Position numbers and translations under genes: made by a program
Part shown: positions 8,332 to 16,469 of the stretch, piece by piece
Numbering within the stretch: position 1 is the first letter of the stretch
Layout of the letters: the number at the start of each line of letters is the position of its first letter
The notes under the pieces: model-generated
Databases searched by the model: none
Told to the model about the DNA's origin: nothing
Seen by the model: only the letters and a program-made list of their open reading frames with translations
Source: Halosimplex rubrum
GTDB lineage: Archaea > Halobacteriota > Halobacteria > Halobacteriales > Haloarculaceae
Length of the DNA: 64,000 nt
Direction of reading: 5' to 3'
NCBI RefSeq assembly: GCF_013415885.1
Contig: NZ_CP058910.1
Location: 2,728,001-2,792,000, forward strand

Positions 8332-10704
8332 TCAGGCGTCGATGATTCGATCGGGCTCAATCCGGGACAACCGCATCGCGTTCCCGGTGACGCCGAGGCT
8401 CATCCCCATATCTCCGACAACGACTGCCAGCGCAACGCTGACCAGGCCCAGCGGCACGCCTAGCGCGAGTAGGAGCTTCACGCCGAGGCTGGCCCAGATG
8501 TTTTGCCGGATCACACCGTTGGCCGTATGCGACAGATCGTACAGGTACGGGAGTTTCCCGATGTCGTCGCCCATCAACGCAATATCAGCCGTTTCGAGGG
8601 CGGTGTCGGTGCCCGCCGCGCCCATCGCGATGCCGACCTCCGCAGTGGCGAGCGCGGGGGCGTCATTGATGCCGTCGCCGACCATCGCAACCTCCCCGTA
8701 CTCCGCCTGTAACTCTTCGACTGCGTCGACCTTCTCGTCGGGCAGGAGTTCGGCGCGATACTCATCGACACCGACCTGCTCGGCGATGGCGCGGGCGGTG
8801 CCCTCGTTGTCGCCGGTCAGCATCACCACGCGCTCGACGCCCAGCTCGTGCAGGCGTTCGACAGCCCGCTTCGAGGCCGGGCGAACCTCGTCGGCGATGG
8901 CGATCGCACCCAGCAGTTCCGACTCCGTCCCGACGATGACGACCGTCTTGCCCTCCCGCTCCAGCGCGGAGAGTGCATTCTCGGCAAACGCCCCGTCGTC
9001 GGACTCTGACGACTCTTCCGCTACGACGCCGCCGTCCGTCTCGCGGCGTGCTCGAGCGAGGTCGAAGCCCAGCTCCTCGAAGAGCGCGGGCTTGCCCGCA
9101 TAGTACGTCTTGCCGTCGATCTCGCCCCGGATGCCCTTCCCCGTGAGGCTCTCGAAACTCGTCGCATCGGGCAGATTACCCACGCCCGTCTCCTCAGCAC
9201 GGGCGAGAATGGCCGCAGCGATGGGGTGCTCACTGCGACGCTCCAGTCCGGCGGCGCGACGGAGCAGATCGTCCTCCGTGGTGTCACCGACCGGGACGAC
9301 GTCGGTGACGGCGAGTTCGCCCTTCGTGAGCGTCCCCGTCTTGTCGAGCGCGACGGCATCGACTTCGCCCATCGCCTCGAGGTAGTTGCCGCCCTTGATC
9401 AGGACGCCGTTCTTCGCGGCGCTCGTAATTCCCGACACCACCGAGACGGGCGTCGAGATGACGAACGCACAGGGACAGGCGATCACCAGCAGGGTGAGCC
9501 CCCGGATGAACCACGTCTGCCAGTCGCTCGCGAAGGTGAACCCGTACCCGGCCAGGTCGACCGAGATGGGGTCGGCGATGACCAGCGGCGGGATTGCGGC
9601 GGTCAGGATTGCCAGCACGACGACGAGGGGTGTGTAGTAGCCGGAGAAGCGGTCGACGAACTGCTCAGACTCGGTCTTCTTCGCCTGTGCGCCCTGGACC
9701 ATCTCGATGATGCGCGAGAGCGTCGAATCGCCAGCGGTTGAGGTGACCTCTACCTCGAGGTACCCCTCTTCGTTGATCGCGCCGGCGTAGACCTCGTCGC
9801 CCGTCTGCTTGTCGACGGGGACGCTCTCGCCCGTGATCGGCGACTGGTCGACTGCACTCCCGCCTTCGATAACCGTTCCGTCGAGCGGAATCTTGTCGCC
9901 GGGGCGGACGACGACGGTCTCGCCAACGTCGACCTCCTCGGCGGGAACGGTCACTTCCTCACCGTCGCGAAGGACGGTCGCCTCGTCGGGCGAGAGTTCC
10001 ATCAGCTCGCGCAGGGAGTCCCGCGCCCTGTCCATCGCGTAGTCCTCGAGCAGCTCGGCGATGCTGAACAGGACGGCCAGCGTCGCCGCCTCGACGAAGT
10101 AGCCGATACCGGTCGCCGCGATGATCGCCGTTCCCATCAGCAGGTCGATGTCGAGGCTTCGGTTCTTCGCGGAGTAGTACCCGCTACGGACGACCGGGAT
10201 GCCACTGGCCGCGACGGCGCCGAGGAACAGGACATCTGCGATGTGGAGCGGGTACTCGAGGACGCTCGCCACCGTGACGTTCTGTCCGGTGAGGAGGAAT
10301 TCGAAGAGGAGGCCGAGCGTGACGAACGCCGCGCCGAGCCACGTCTTCTTCGCGCGAGGACTCGTCCAGACCTCCGATGGTGGCGCGATGTCGACGCCGT
10401 CGGTCGCTTGGTTGTCCTCATCATCGCCCTCAGCGTCCGAGCCCCCGACGACCTCGTAGCCGGCGCCTTCAATCGCCTTGATTACGTCGGCTTCGCTAGT
10501 CCGATCAGGGTCGTACGTGACGTTGGCCGTGCCGGTGGTCGGCTGGAGCGTGGCGTCAGTAATGCCGTCGACACGCTGGAGGCTCTTGTCCACCTTTTGG
10601 GCGCAAGAGGGACAGTCCATCTCGGGAACGGCGAGGCGGGCGGTCAGCTCACGTCGCTGTTCGCCGCCGCTCGTTCCTCCTGCTGCGTCCGGATTCTCTG
10701 TCAT
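8332..10704 (-). CDS. Heavy-metal transporting P1B-type ATPase
   Basis: Membrane pump that exports a soft or transition metal at the cost of ATP. The 790-residue product shows, in order: an N-terminal heavy-metal-associated domain with MDCPSCAQKV, two helix pairs, the actuator motif TGES, the ion-binding CPC of IACPCAFVIST, the phosphorylation site DKTGTLTKG, the P1B-specific SEHPIAAAI, and the hinge GDGINDAPALA. CPC fits Cu(I), Zn(II), Cd(II) or Pb(II); the length and motif set do not decide. The ATG at 10704 is preferred to a TTG lying inside the upstream palindrome. A Cys-rich HTH-10 regulator lies immediately upstream in the same direction. Confidence 0.93.
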   Translation of the reverse strand: MTENPDAAGGTSGGEQRRELTARLAVPEMDCPSCAQKVDKSLQRVDGITDATLQPTTGTANVTYDPDRTSEADVIKAIEGAGYEVVGGSDAEGDDEDNQATDGVDIAPPSEVWTSPRAKKTWLGAAFVTLGLLFEFLLTGQNVTVASVLEYPLHIADVLFLGAVAASGIPVVRSGYYSAKNRSLDIDLLMGTAIIAATGIGYFVEAATLAVLFSIAELLEDYAMDRARDSLRELMELSPDEATVLRDGEEVTVPAEEVDVGETVVVRPGDKIPLDGTVIEGGSAVDQSPITGESVPVDKQTGDEVYAGAINEEGYLEVEVTSTAGDSTLSRIIEMVQGAQAKKTESEQFVDRFSGYYTPLVVVLAILTAAIPPLVIADPISVDLAGYGFTFASDWQTWFIRGLTLLVIACPCAFVISTPVSVVSGITSAAKNGVLIKGGNYLEAMGEVDAVALDKTGTLTKGELAVTDVVPVGDTTEDDLLRRAAGLERRSEHPIAAAILARAEETGVGNLPDATSFESLTGKGIRGEIDGKTYYAGKPALFEELGFDLARARRETDGGVVAEESSESDDGAFAENALSALEREGKTVVIVGTESELLGAIAIADEVRPASKRAVERLHELGVERVVMLTGDNEGTARAIAEQVGVDEYRAELLPDEKVDAVEELQAEYGEVAMVGDGINDAPALATAEVGIAMGAAGTDTALETADIALMGDDIGKLPYLYDLSHTANGVIRQNIWASLGVKLLLALGVPLGLVSVALAVVVGDMGMSLGVTGNAMRLSRIEPDRIIDA

Positions 10705-10740
10705 CACGTCACGGTAGGAGCGGGAGTTCGATATGTCTTT

Positions 10741-10756
10741 GTTGGAATATTCCAAC
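10741..10756. promoter_or_regulatory. Perfect 16-bp palindrome, likely operator
   Basis: GTTGGAATATTCCAAC is a perfect palindrome in the 60-bp gap between the HTH-10 regulator and the metal ATPase start. Position 37 bp before the ATPase ATG overlaps where the promoter should be. Binding by the neighbouring regulator is inferred. Confidence 0.6.
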
Positions 10757-10764
10757 TACGGCCC

Positions 10765-11511
10765 TCAGTGGGATGCCAGCCGTTCTTCCGCTACCCGCTC
10801 GCCGGCGACATGTTGCTTCGCCAAATGTTCTTCCGCCCGCCGGAGTCGGTAGGTGAGTGTTGACCGTGGCACGTCGAGATGCTCTGCGAGTTCTCCAACA
10901 TCGACCTCGCGGGGTGATTCGTAGTAGCCGTGTTCGACGGCGGCCTGGAGAGCAGCCTCTTGGGCTGGAGGCAATCCACTCGGTGTTCCGTCGCTTCCCC
11001 TAGCTGATGTTGTGTCCGCTGTGCGGAGCATCTCCATCTGGGCGCACTCCCCGACGGCGACTTTGAGAGCGTCGAAGAACGCCGCCACGTCGCCATCGCC
11101 GGAGTGGATGAGTCGCCACGTGTAGTGGCGGCCCTCGTGACGAGTCTCGAACAGCACGCCGTCGCCGAGGTGGTCGCGAGCGATGTGGGGGACTGAGGCG
11201 CAGGTCGGAGTGCGCTCCCAATCTGAGTAGAGGATGAGCGCGTCGTCCGTGCGGTCGAGGACGCGGGTGGTCTGTGTGGCGTTGCAGTCCTCGGTGGCGA
11301 GACAGTCAGCGTAGTAGTCGCCGTTGAGAAAGGCGTCCTCGATGGCGTTGAGCGCCTCAGGCGTACCGGTGGCATGGTCGACCCGCCAGAGACGCTCGGC
11401 AGTGGCGTGCAGCGAGAGCGAGCGAACGCGAGCGTCGGGGTGGTCGGCGAGGGCGTCCGCCACCCTGTTGCAGCCGGGCTCGTATTCGAGAGCGAAGACG
11501 AGTTCGCGCAT
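10765..11511 (-). CDS. HTH-10 family regulator, Cys-rich, likely metal-responsive
   Basis: Regulator of the bacterio-opsin-activator (HTH-10) class. The C-terminal 70 residues hold the typical helix-turn-helix: AVEHGYYESPREVDVGELAE, then LDVPRSTLTYRLRRAEEHL. The N-terminal 170 residues form the usual ligand-sensing half and carry several cysteines (PGCNRV, DCLATEDCN, TCASVPH, ECAQ), which suits metal sensing. Start at the ATG at 11511. It lies directly upstream of the metal P-type ATPase with a 16-bp palindrome between them, so control of that gene is likely but inferred. Confidence 0.84.
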   Translation of the reverse strand: MRELVFALEYEPGCNRVADALADHPDARVRSLSLHATAERLWRVDHATGTPEALNAIEDAFLNGDYYADCLATEDCNATQTTRVLDRTDDALILYSDWERTPTCASVPHIARDHLGDGVLFETRHEGRHYTWRLIHSGDGDVAAFFDALKVAVGECAQMEMLRTADTTSARGSDGTPSGLPPAQEAALQAAVEHGYYESPREVDVGELAEHLDVPRSTLTYRLRRAEEHLAKQHVAGERVAEERLASH

Positions 11512-11571
11512 ACCCCGTCTAAGGCCTGCTACGACATAACCCATGGCCTGCAGCGTGTCGACCAGTAGATC

Positions 11572-11856
11572 TCAGATTACGTCGTCAGGGTCGTGAACTT
11601 CCTGCATTCGCTGTGCTTCGGCCGCGTATTGCTCCTGGAGGTCGGGGTCATCGACCATGCCAAGATTGCCGGGTTCAGCATCGACTGCTGCTGTCGTATC
11701 TCGGACGTCGGTGAAGGACGTGAGTGCGCGTTCCTTCCGATAGTACTGTTCTCCATCGGGTGTTGCGTAGGTGAGGATGATCAGGTTCTGCTCGTCATCG
11801 GAGTACGTCCGTTCGACAAGCCAAACACGAACGTCATCTTCAGACTGATTTGACAT
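11572..11856 (-). CDS. Small conserved hypothetical protein
   Basis: A 94-residue acidic protein (MSNQSEDDVRVWLVERTY). Beta-strand-like N-terminal half with a conserved look (NLIILTYATPDGEQYYRKER) and an amphipathic C-terminal helix. No function recognised. The ATG at 11856 is chosen. It stands 37 bp after the DUF6735-like gene, so a shared transcript is possible. Confidence 0.66.
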   Translation of the reverse strand: MSNQSEDDVRVWLVERTYSDDEQNLIILTYATPDGEQYYRKERALTSFTDVRDTTAAVDAEPGNLGMVDDPDLQEQYAAEAQRMQEVHDPDDVI

Positions 11857-11893
11857 ACTTAGACATCCCCCGATATCCACTAAGGGATTGGTG

Positions 11894-12556
11894 TTACGGC
11901 TTGCCGAGACTCGCTGTCTCGAAGGGTGATTCTCCGGTCGGAATGAGGAGCTCCTGTCGGTCTCCGACTCGCTCGGCCAGCTTCTGTTTCAGGTACTGTC
12001 TCGCCGTCGACGGCGTGAAGACGCCCTTGTCGAGCATATCGCCAACGACGTCTTTGAGGGCCGCGAACTGTCCCTGTAGGTGGCCGTCGCCGACCGGCTC
12101 GCCGTCGTACCAGCGCACCGTCGCGAGCGCGCCGTTCCCGACTGTTTCTCCCTGCTCGACCGTCTCTGAGTCGTACTGGAGCCCGAACCACAGCGTCCGA
12201 TAGGCGGTCACCTCGAACGTCGGCGCCACCACGAAGAACGCCTCGTGATGGAGGTAGTCGAGATGGTCCGCGACGATCTCGTCGAGGGTGAGCCCGGTGG
12301 CGCGGGGCTTCGGCTCGACGACCGTCGACGGTCGATCCTCGCCGGCGAGGTAGCCGTCGACCGCATCTGCCTCGAGGCCATCGGCAAGCTCTGCGAGGAG
12401 CTGTTTCGTCCACTTGGAGTCGGTGTCGTCGCCACCGAACGGCGATTCAGCCGAAATTCGGCGCTTGAGCTTGAGGTTCGCTGCGCCCCAGTGGCTGTAG
12501 TGGAGCGTGTACTGTCCGTCTGTGCGTTCGTACGCAACGAGTGCGCGGTGTCCCAT
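11894..12556 (-). CDS. DUF6735-like protein
   Basis: A 220-residue protein starting MGHRALVAYERTDGQYTLHY, a start I recognise from a haloarchaeal family of unknown role often found on plasmids (DUF6735, number from memory). It has a conserved HYSHWGAANLKLK segment and FVVAPTFEVTAYRTLWFGLQ in the middle. No catalytic motif is visible. A Shine-Dalgarno-like GAGGTGAT lies 7 nt before the ATG on the mRNA, unlike the leaderless genes elsewhere in the window. Two competing hairpins occupy the leader. Confidence 0.76.
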   Translation of the reverse strand: MGHRALVAYERTDGQYTLHYSHWGAANLKLKRRISAESPFGGDDTDSKWTKQLLAELADGLEADAVDGYLAGEDRPSTVVEPKPRATGLTLDEIVADHLDYLHHEAFFVVAPTFEVTAYRTLWFGLQYDSETVEQGETVGNGALATVRWYDGEPVGDGHLQGQFAALKDVVGDMLDKGVFTPSTARQYLKQKLAERVGDRQELLIPTGESPFETASLGKP

Positions 12557-12572
12557 CGAGCAATCACCTCAC

Positions 12573-12612
12573 GGGGCGACCGCGACTGGATCGCCCCGCA
12601 CCCCTCTCGGGG
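12573..12612 (-). promoter_or_regulatory. Two mutually exclusive leader hairpins, family member 5
   Basis: CCCCG, loop CACCCCTCT, CGGGG at 12594-12612 is the recurrent hairpin. Its left arm overlaps a second stem, GGGGCGA (12573-12579) with TCGCCCC (12591-12597). The two cannot form together. They lie 17-56 bp before the DUF6735-like start and could act as a switch exposing or hiding the GAGGTG site. Confidence 0.5.
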
Positions 12613-12623
12613 GACGAACAACG

Positions 12624-13004
12624 CTACTCGTCGATCGGGTCGGGGGAACTGAGGTCCGCGTGGAGGACTTCGCCATCGCGAACGACGTACCGCTTGGCCA
12701 GGACTGGGAAGCGGCACTTGGTGAACCCCGCCGCCTGGATATCGAGTTCTTCGTCAGCTTCGAGGTGGTCGGCGAGTTCTCGCAGGAATTCGTGGGTCAC
12801 GATCCCGCCTTCGTAATCCGGGAGGCCGTTCTCCCGCGTCTCGTACACCTCGAAGTCGTCATACCCCCAGATGGTGAGCTCTCCGTCTTCGGTCACCTCC
12901 CAGTCGAGCGTCCCGAAGCAGTAGCTCTCACAGAGCTCGCGGACTGCCTGTGGATCCGATACGATCGCGCCGGTCGACGTCGTCGCAGCTTGCAGTGTGG
13001 CCAT
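12624..13004 (-). CDS. Conserved haloarchaeal hypothetical protein
   Basis: A 126-residue acidic protein with alternating strands (LTIWGYDDFEVYETRENG; FPVLAKRYVVRDGEVLHAD) and one helix (THEFLRELADHLEADEEL). Three cysteines are scattered and do not form a zinc pair. No function recognised. It is upstream of the DUF6735-like gene in the same orientation, with the recurrent hairpin both before and after it. Confidence 0.68.
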   Translation of the reverse strand: MATLQAATTSTGAIVSDPQAVRELCESYCFGTLDWEVTEDGELTIWGYDDFEVYETRENGLPDYEGGIVTHEFLRELADHLEADEELDIQAAGFTKCRFPVLAKRYVVRDGEVLHADLSSPDPIDE

Positions 13005-13021
13005 ATCTGGACTTCACGAGG

Positions 13022-13048
13022 TCGCCCCCGCACCCCTATCGGGGGCGA
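13022..13048 (-). promoter_or_regulatory. Intergenic hairpin, family member 6
   Basis: TCGCCCCCG, loop CACCCCTAT, CGGGGGCGA: a 9-bp perfect stem, the strongest of the family. It lies 17 bp before the start of the gene at 13004. Confidence 0.6.
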
Positions 13049-13095
13049 TAAACCGACGTGAGAGGTGTCTCCCGAGGCGTGGCCGACGACGCCAG

Positions 13096-13284
13096 TTAGG
13101 AGTCTGCGTGGGCGTCCGCCCCGGCTCCGTCGCTCGGCCGCGTGAGAAGGCTCACCTCTTCCAGGAGGTCTCTCGCGGTCTCGACTCGCTCTCGATCCGC
13201 GTCGTCCAATCGGTCGACGTCGAGTCGGTTGAGATTGCTGAGTATACGATGCATCCGGTAGCCTTGTTTGAACTCTTGCTCCAT
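13096..13284 (-). CDS. Small hypothetical protein
   Basis: A 62-residue product from the ATG at 13284 (MEQEFKQGYRMHRILSNLNR), mostly one or two charged helices (LNRLDVDRLDDADRERVETARDLLEEVSLL). The frame is open to 13323. Codon use is haloarchaeal and it keeps the direction and tight packing of its neighbours. Function unknown; could be a small regulator. Confidence 0.5.
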   Translation of the reverse strand: MEQEFKQGYRMHRILSNLNRLDVDRLDDADRERVETARDLLEEVSLLTRPSDGAGADAHADS

Positions 13285-13422
13285 CGGCAGCGCTTCACCG
13301 CTCGCTGGCGCGGAAAGACCCACCGTCGAGACTGGCGTCGGGCTTTCAGGAGATCGCGGCCTTAACCAACGGACCTCGACAGTTCTCGCAGGCTGTTGGT
13401 TAATCGACGCCGAGCACTGGGG

Positions 13423-14187
13423 CTACTCGAGATTGGGGCCGTAGCGAGCTGAGCCACACACCCGGCACTCCCAGATCGGTTGTCCTGTCCACGCCTCATC
13501 CGGGACCGACTCATGCGTTTTGAACTGATGGTCGGTCGCCCGTCCACAGGTTTGACACTCGAGTTCCTGCGTCGTCGGTACCGACGTCGCCTGGCGATCG
13601 GCCGCAGCTTCGCCAGTAGATTCGGTCAGCGCTATCGCTGGAACCAGCCACACCGCGTTGTCGGCGTCGTCGAGGACCGCGTCGAGACGCGACGCGTCGC
13701 GGATGCCGTCCCCACGCTGGTCGTAGAGTCGCGTCGTGGCCTGCTCCTGCCGCTCCGACGCTTCCTGCCCGTGCCATCCAGTCCGGTCACGGGCGGCACT
13801 GAGAAGCCGCTCTCCCTCCGCTGACGCCACCTGGACCGCGTCGGGAAGTGAGGGCCATTGCTCGGACAGCTGGCGCGCCGGCGCCTCGTCGAGGTCGTAG
13901 ATGAGCGTGTAGTCGTCGACGGCCGGCTCCGCCTCGTTGGCAGAGAGGAGGTTCGCCGCGGCGCCGCCTTTCGCGACGGCGCCGTAGAACGTGGTCGACT
14001 CCACGACTAGGTAGACGACTCCGAGGAACGTCGTCGTTGCTGCCTCGTTCGTGCTAGTGGCGTCACTCCCGAGATGGTTGGTAAGGCAGAACCGGCATTT
14101 CGTCTGGCCGTCTGGGACTGACGCCCCACAGGACCGGCACTCGCCGTCGGCATCCGTCGGTGCATCAGGGTAATCACTAGTGCTCAT
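13423..14187 (-). CDS. Zinc-ribbon protein with two Cys clusters
   Basis: A 254-residue protein with a zinc finger at each end: CRSCGASVPDGQTKCRFC near the start and CQTCG ... CRVCG at the C-terminus. The middle is Ala-rich with a hydrophobic stretch (TTFLGVVYLVVESTTFYGAVA) too polar to call a membrane helix with confidence. I start it at the ATG at 14187, since the 43 codons upstream are of a different character. It is divergent from the regulator gene at 14441. Function unknown; Cys pairs suggest nucleic-acid or protein binding. Confidence 0.66.
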   Translation of the reverse strand: MSTSDYPDAPTDADGECRSCGASVPDGQTKCRFCLTNHLGSDATSTNEAATTTFLGVVYLVVESTTFYGAVAKGGAAANLLSANEAEPAVDDYTLIYDLDEAPARQLSEQWPSLPDAVQVASAEGERLLSAARDRTGWHGQEASERQEQATTRLYDQRGDGIRDASRLDAVLDDADNAVWLVPAIALTESTGEAAADRQATSVPTTQELECQTCGRATDHQFKTHESVPDEAWTGQPIWECRVCGSARYGPNLE

Positions 14188-14440
14188 CGCGACGCGTTGC
14201 CGTCGGCGGCCACCTTCACACTCATCCCCCAGCCTCGTGTCCGGAATGTAGGACGCCTCGACGGTCGGGCGCAATTCATCGAAGTCAAAATCTCGGTTGT
14301 GCATCGGTTGGCTCATAGCTTCTGTCGGTTTCGTATTTCAACGTCCGGACCCCTTCGCTCGCAACGCACTCTTGATTATGCGAGAGTGTACAAACATATA
14401 TGGGGGCTCAGCGCTAACACTGTCGCAAGAGGTGCCAAGC

Positions 14441-14992
14441 ATGTCCGAATCCTCGCGAGATGGGGTCCAGTCGTGGACTGAGTCGATGAGCGCCCGCGAT
14501 CGTATTCGTGCGGTCGCCGAGACGCTTCGCGAACCGCGGTCCGTCAACTGGATCAGCGAGCAGGCCGACGCTGCCTGGAGTACGACCAGCGAGGAGCTCC
14601 AGGATCTCGTCGACCAGGGCCAGCTGCGTCGCGTCGAGGCCGGCGAGACGACACGTTACCAGCCTGACTACACGCGTCTGCTCTTCGAGGAGATCCGGAC
14701 GCTCATCGAGGAGAATACGCGCGAGGAGCTGCGGAGCGAACTGGCGGCGATCACCGAGGAGATCGAGGAGTGGCAGGCGACCTACGATGTCGAGACGTGG
14801 GAAGAGCTCGAACAGTCGCTCGCCGGCGGCGACCTCGCAAGTGCCGAGCTGCGCGAACGACGTGACGTCATCGCGTTCTGGCAAGAGAACGAAGAGGATC
14901 GCCGCCTCATCAAGCACGCACTGGAACTCTACTCCGACGTTGAAGCTGCTCGCGAACAGATGACCGACGTGGCCGACCGCGCCACGAGCTAA
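14441..14992 (+). CDS. Winged-helix protein, likely antitoxin or regulator (DUF7342-like)
   Basis: A 183-residue protein with an N-terminal winged helix (ARDRIRAVAETLREPRSVNWISEQADAAW recognition region) and a long acidic coiled-coil part (EEIRTLIEENTREELRSELAAITEEIEEW). A second helical region ends the protein. The ATG at 14441 lies about 44 bp after a TATA-like ACATATATG. It precedes the TumE-like gene by 17 bp on the same strand; such two-gene sets are typical of haloarchaeal toxin-antitoxin candidates. The DUF number is from memory. Confidence 0.72.
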   Translation: MSESSRDGVQSWTESMSARDRIRAVAETLREPRSVNWISEQADAAWSTTSEELQDLVDQGQLRRVEAGETTRYQPDYTRLLFEEIRTLIEENTREELRSELAAITEEIEEWQATYDVETWEELEQSLAGGDLASAELRERRDVIAFWQENEEDRRLIKHALELYSDVEAAREQMTDVADRATS

Positions 14993-15009
14993 TCCTCCTC
15001 TCTCACAGA

Positions 15010-15498
15010 ATGATCTTTCTTGCCGGTCGCGACCGCTATACACAGCGGACCCTTCTCCGCGACGTTCACGATCGATTGGCGAATCAAGCGGGATGTGAGG
15101 ACGTGCGCTATCGCCCGTCTCGACGCCGACCCCGGTACGTCATCGCGAATGTCGATCCGACCACGTTCCTGAGTGACTCCTACGATGCGGTGACCGCACG
15201 CTTGGAGATTCGCTTCTGGTACCCCGCCGGCGTCGACCATGAATACTACCGCATTAACTGGGTCGAACCGGACCGGAATCTGATTCTCGGCTTCCACCAG
15301 GACGCCGACCATCCGGACCTTGGCCCCTGTCACATCCAACTCAATCACGAAGACACGCCTGTCGATCGACATCGCGCATCGTTTCTCGATGCGCACCCGC
15401 TCGCCGTCCTCGATGACCGACTACAACAGTTCTCGGCGGCGGTAGAGGCGATTCGCTGGGAGAACGGGACGCCTTCGCTTCCTACCTGGCCAGTCTAG
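15010..15498 (+). CDS. TumE-like candidate toxin (DUF6516-like)
   Basis: A 162-residue protein with the layout of the DUF6516/TumE family: a beta-rich core (ARLEIRFWYPAGVDHEYYRINW), a hydrophobic strand with a His (LILGFHQDADHPDLG), then PCHIQLNHED and a C-terminal helix (LDDRLQQFSAAVEAI). In that family the conserved HxxHxH region is thought to be needed for toxicity. The paired winged-helix gene would be the antitoxin. Assignment rests on pattern likeness only. Its last codons overlap the convergent TFB gene. Confidence 0.5.
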   Translation: MIFLAGRDRYTQRTLLRDVHDRLANQAGCEDVRYRPSRRRPRYVIANVDPTTFLSDSYDAVTARLEIRFWYPAGVDHEYYRINWVEPDRNLILGFHQDADHPDLGPCHIQLNHEDTPVDRHRASFLDAHPLAVLDDRLQQFSAAVEAIRWENGTPSLPTWPV

Positions 15499-16418
15499 AC
15501 TGCGAGTTCATCGAGTGTTTCGTGATGCGTCCGGACAGTCGTTGGGGTGACGTTCCCTATCTCCGCGACGTCGCTTTGTGTTACCCACTGTCCCTGTTCC
15601 TGCCCCGCTTTGTAGAGGCAGGCCGCTGCGAACCCAGCTGGATGGACGCCCGTCGTCACGCCGCGCTCTTCGGCCTGCTCTGCGAGGATCCGGGCCCGCT
15701 GTCGGATCTCGTCCGGACACTCGAGGTCCGAGACGAGTCGCGGCACGAACATGCTGGGGGAGACGGGCTCAGCGGGGAGGCCCAGCTCCTCGTTCAACGT
15801 TTTGTACGCGTTCGTGACTCGTGACTCCGCGACGCGGGCCATCTCGCTGACCTCGCCCAGCAACCGCGAGAGGCCGTTGCACCGGCAGGCCCCGTACACG
15901 CTGGCCGCGGCGATGGCCTCGATGGATCTGCCACGGAGCAGATTCTCGTTCTGGGCGCTCCGGAAGAGCTGACACGCCTGGTCACGGACTGAATCGGAGA
16001 GTTCGAGCGCACTCGCCAATCGGCGCACCTCGCCCAACCCGTGTGCGAGATTCCGTTCTGCTTTCGATCGCCACCGACCACGGGTCTGTTCACGGCGCAT
16101 CCGCGCGAGTCGCCGTCGCTTCTGCCCGGAGAGTTTGTTCCCCTTCGCGTCGGTGCCGCGACCGATTTCCGTCGACAGGCCGCGATCGTGGCGGGCCGCA
16201 GTGAGTGGGGCGCCCGTTCGTTCGCACTCGTCGTCGTACGCCCGCCACTCCGGCCCGTGATCGATACGCTGTTCGTCGATGACCAGACCACAGTCCTCGC
16301 AGACCGTCTCGACCGCGTTCGTGGTGACCCGGCCGTCGCACTCGGGACACTGGTTCGCACTCGACTCCGTTCGGATGTCTTCGTCGAATCTGCTCTCGTT
16401 GATGTCTCTGGTTGCCAT
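15495..16418 (-). CDS. tfb: Transcription initiation factor TFB (TFIIB homologue)
   Basis: General archaeal transcription factor that bridges TBP at the TATA box and RNA polymerase. The 307-residue product has the N-terminal zinc ribbon (CPECDGRVTTNAVETVCEDCG), the B-finger/linker (GAPLTAARHDRGLSTEIG) and two cyclin repeats (from RLASALELSDSVRDQACQLF and from VPRLVSDLECPDEIRQRARI). All parts are intact. Haloarchaea carry many TFBs with partly specialised roles; an accessory-region copy like this could direct transcription of plasmid genes. I use the ATG at 16418; an upstream in-frame ATG at 16469 is possible. Confidence 0.93.
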   Translation of the reverse strand: MATRDINESRFDEDIRTESSANQCPECDGRVTTNAVETVCEDCGLVIDEQRIDHGPEWRAYDDECERTGAPLTAARHDRGLSTEIGRGTDAKGNKLSGQKRRRLARMRREQTRGRWRSKAERNLAHGLGEVRRLASALELSDSVRDQACQLFRSAQNENLLRGRSIEAIAAASVYGACRCNGLSRLLGEVSEMARVAESRVTNAYKTLNEELGLPAEPVSPSMFVPRLVSDLECPDEIRQRARILAEQAEERGVTTGVHPAGFAAACLYKAGQEQGQWVTQSDVAEIGNVTPTTVRTHHETLDELAV

Positions 16419-16469
16419 CGTTCTCACCGTGATTCGGGAACCCGCCAGTTCAGCGAGCTCCTCATTCAT

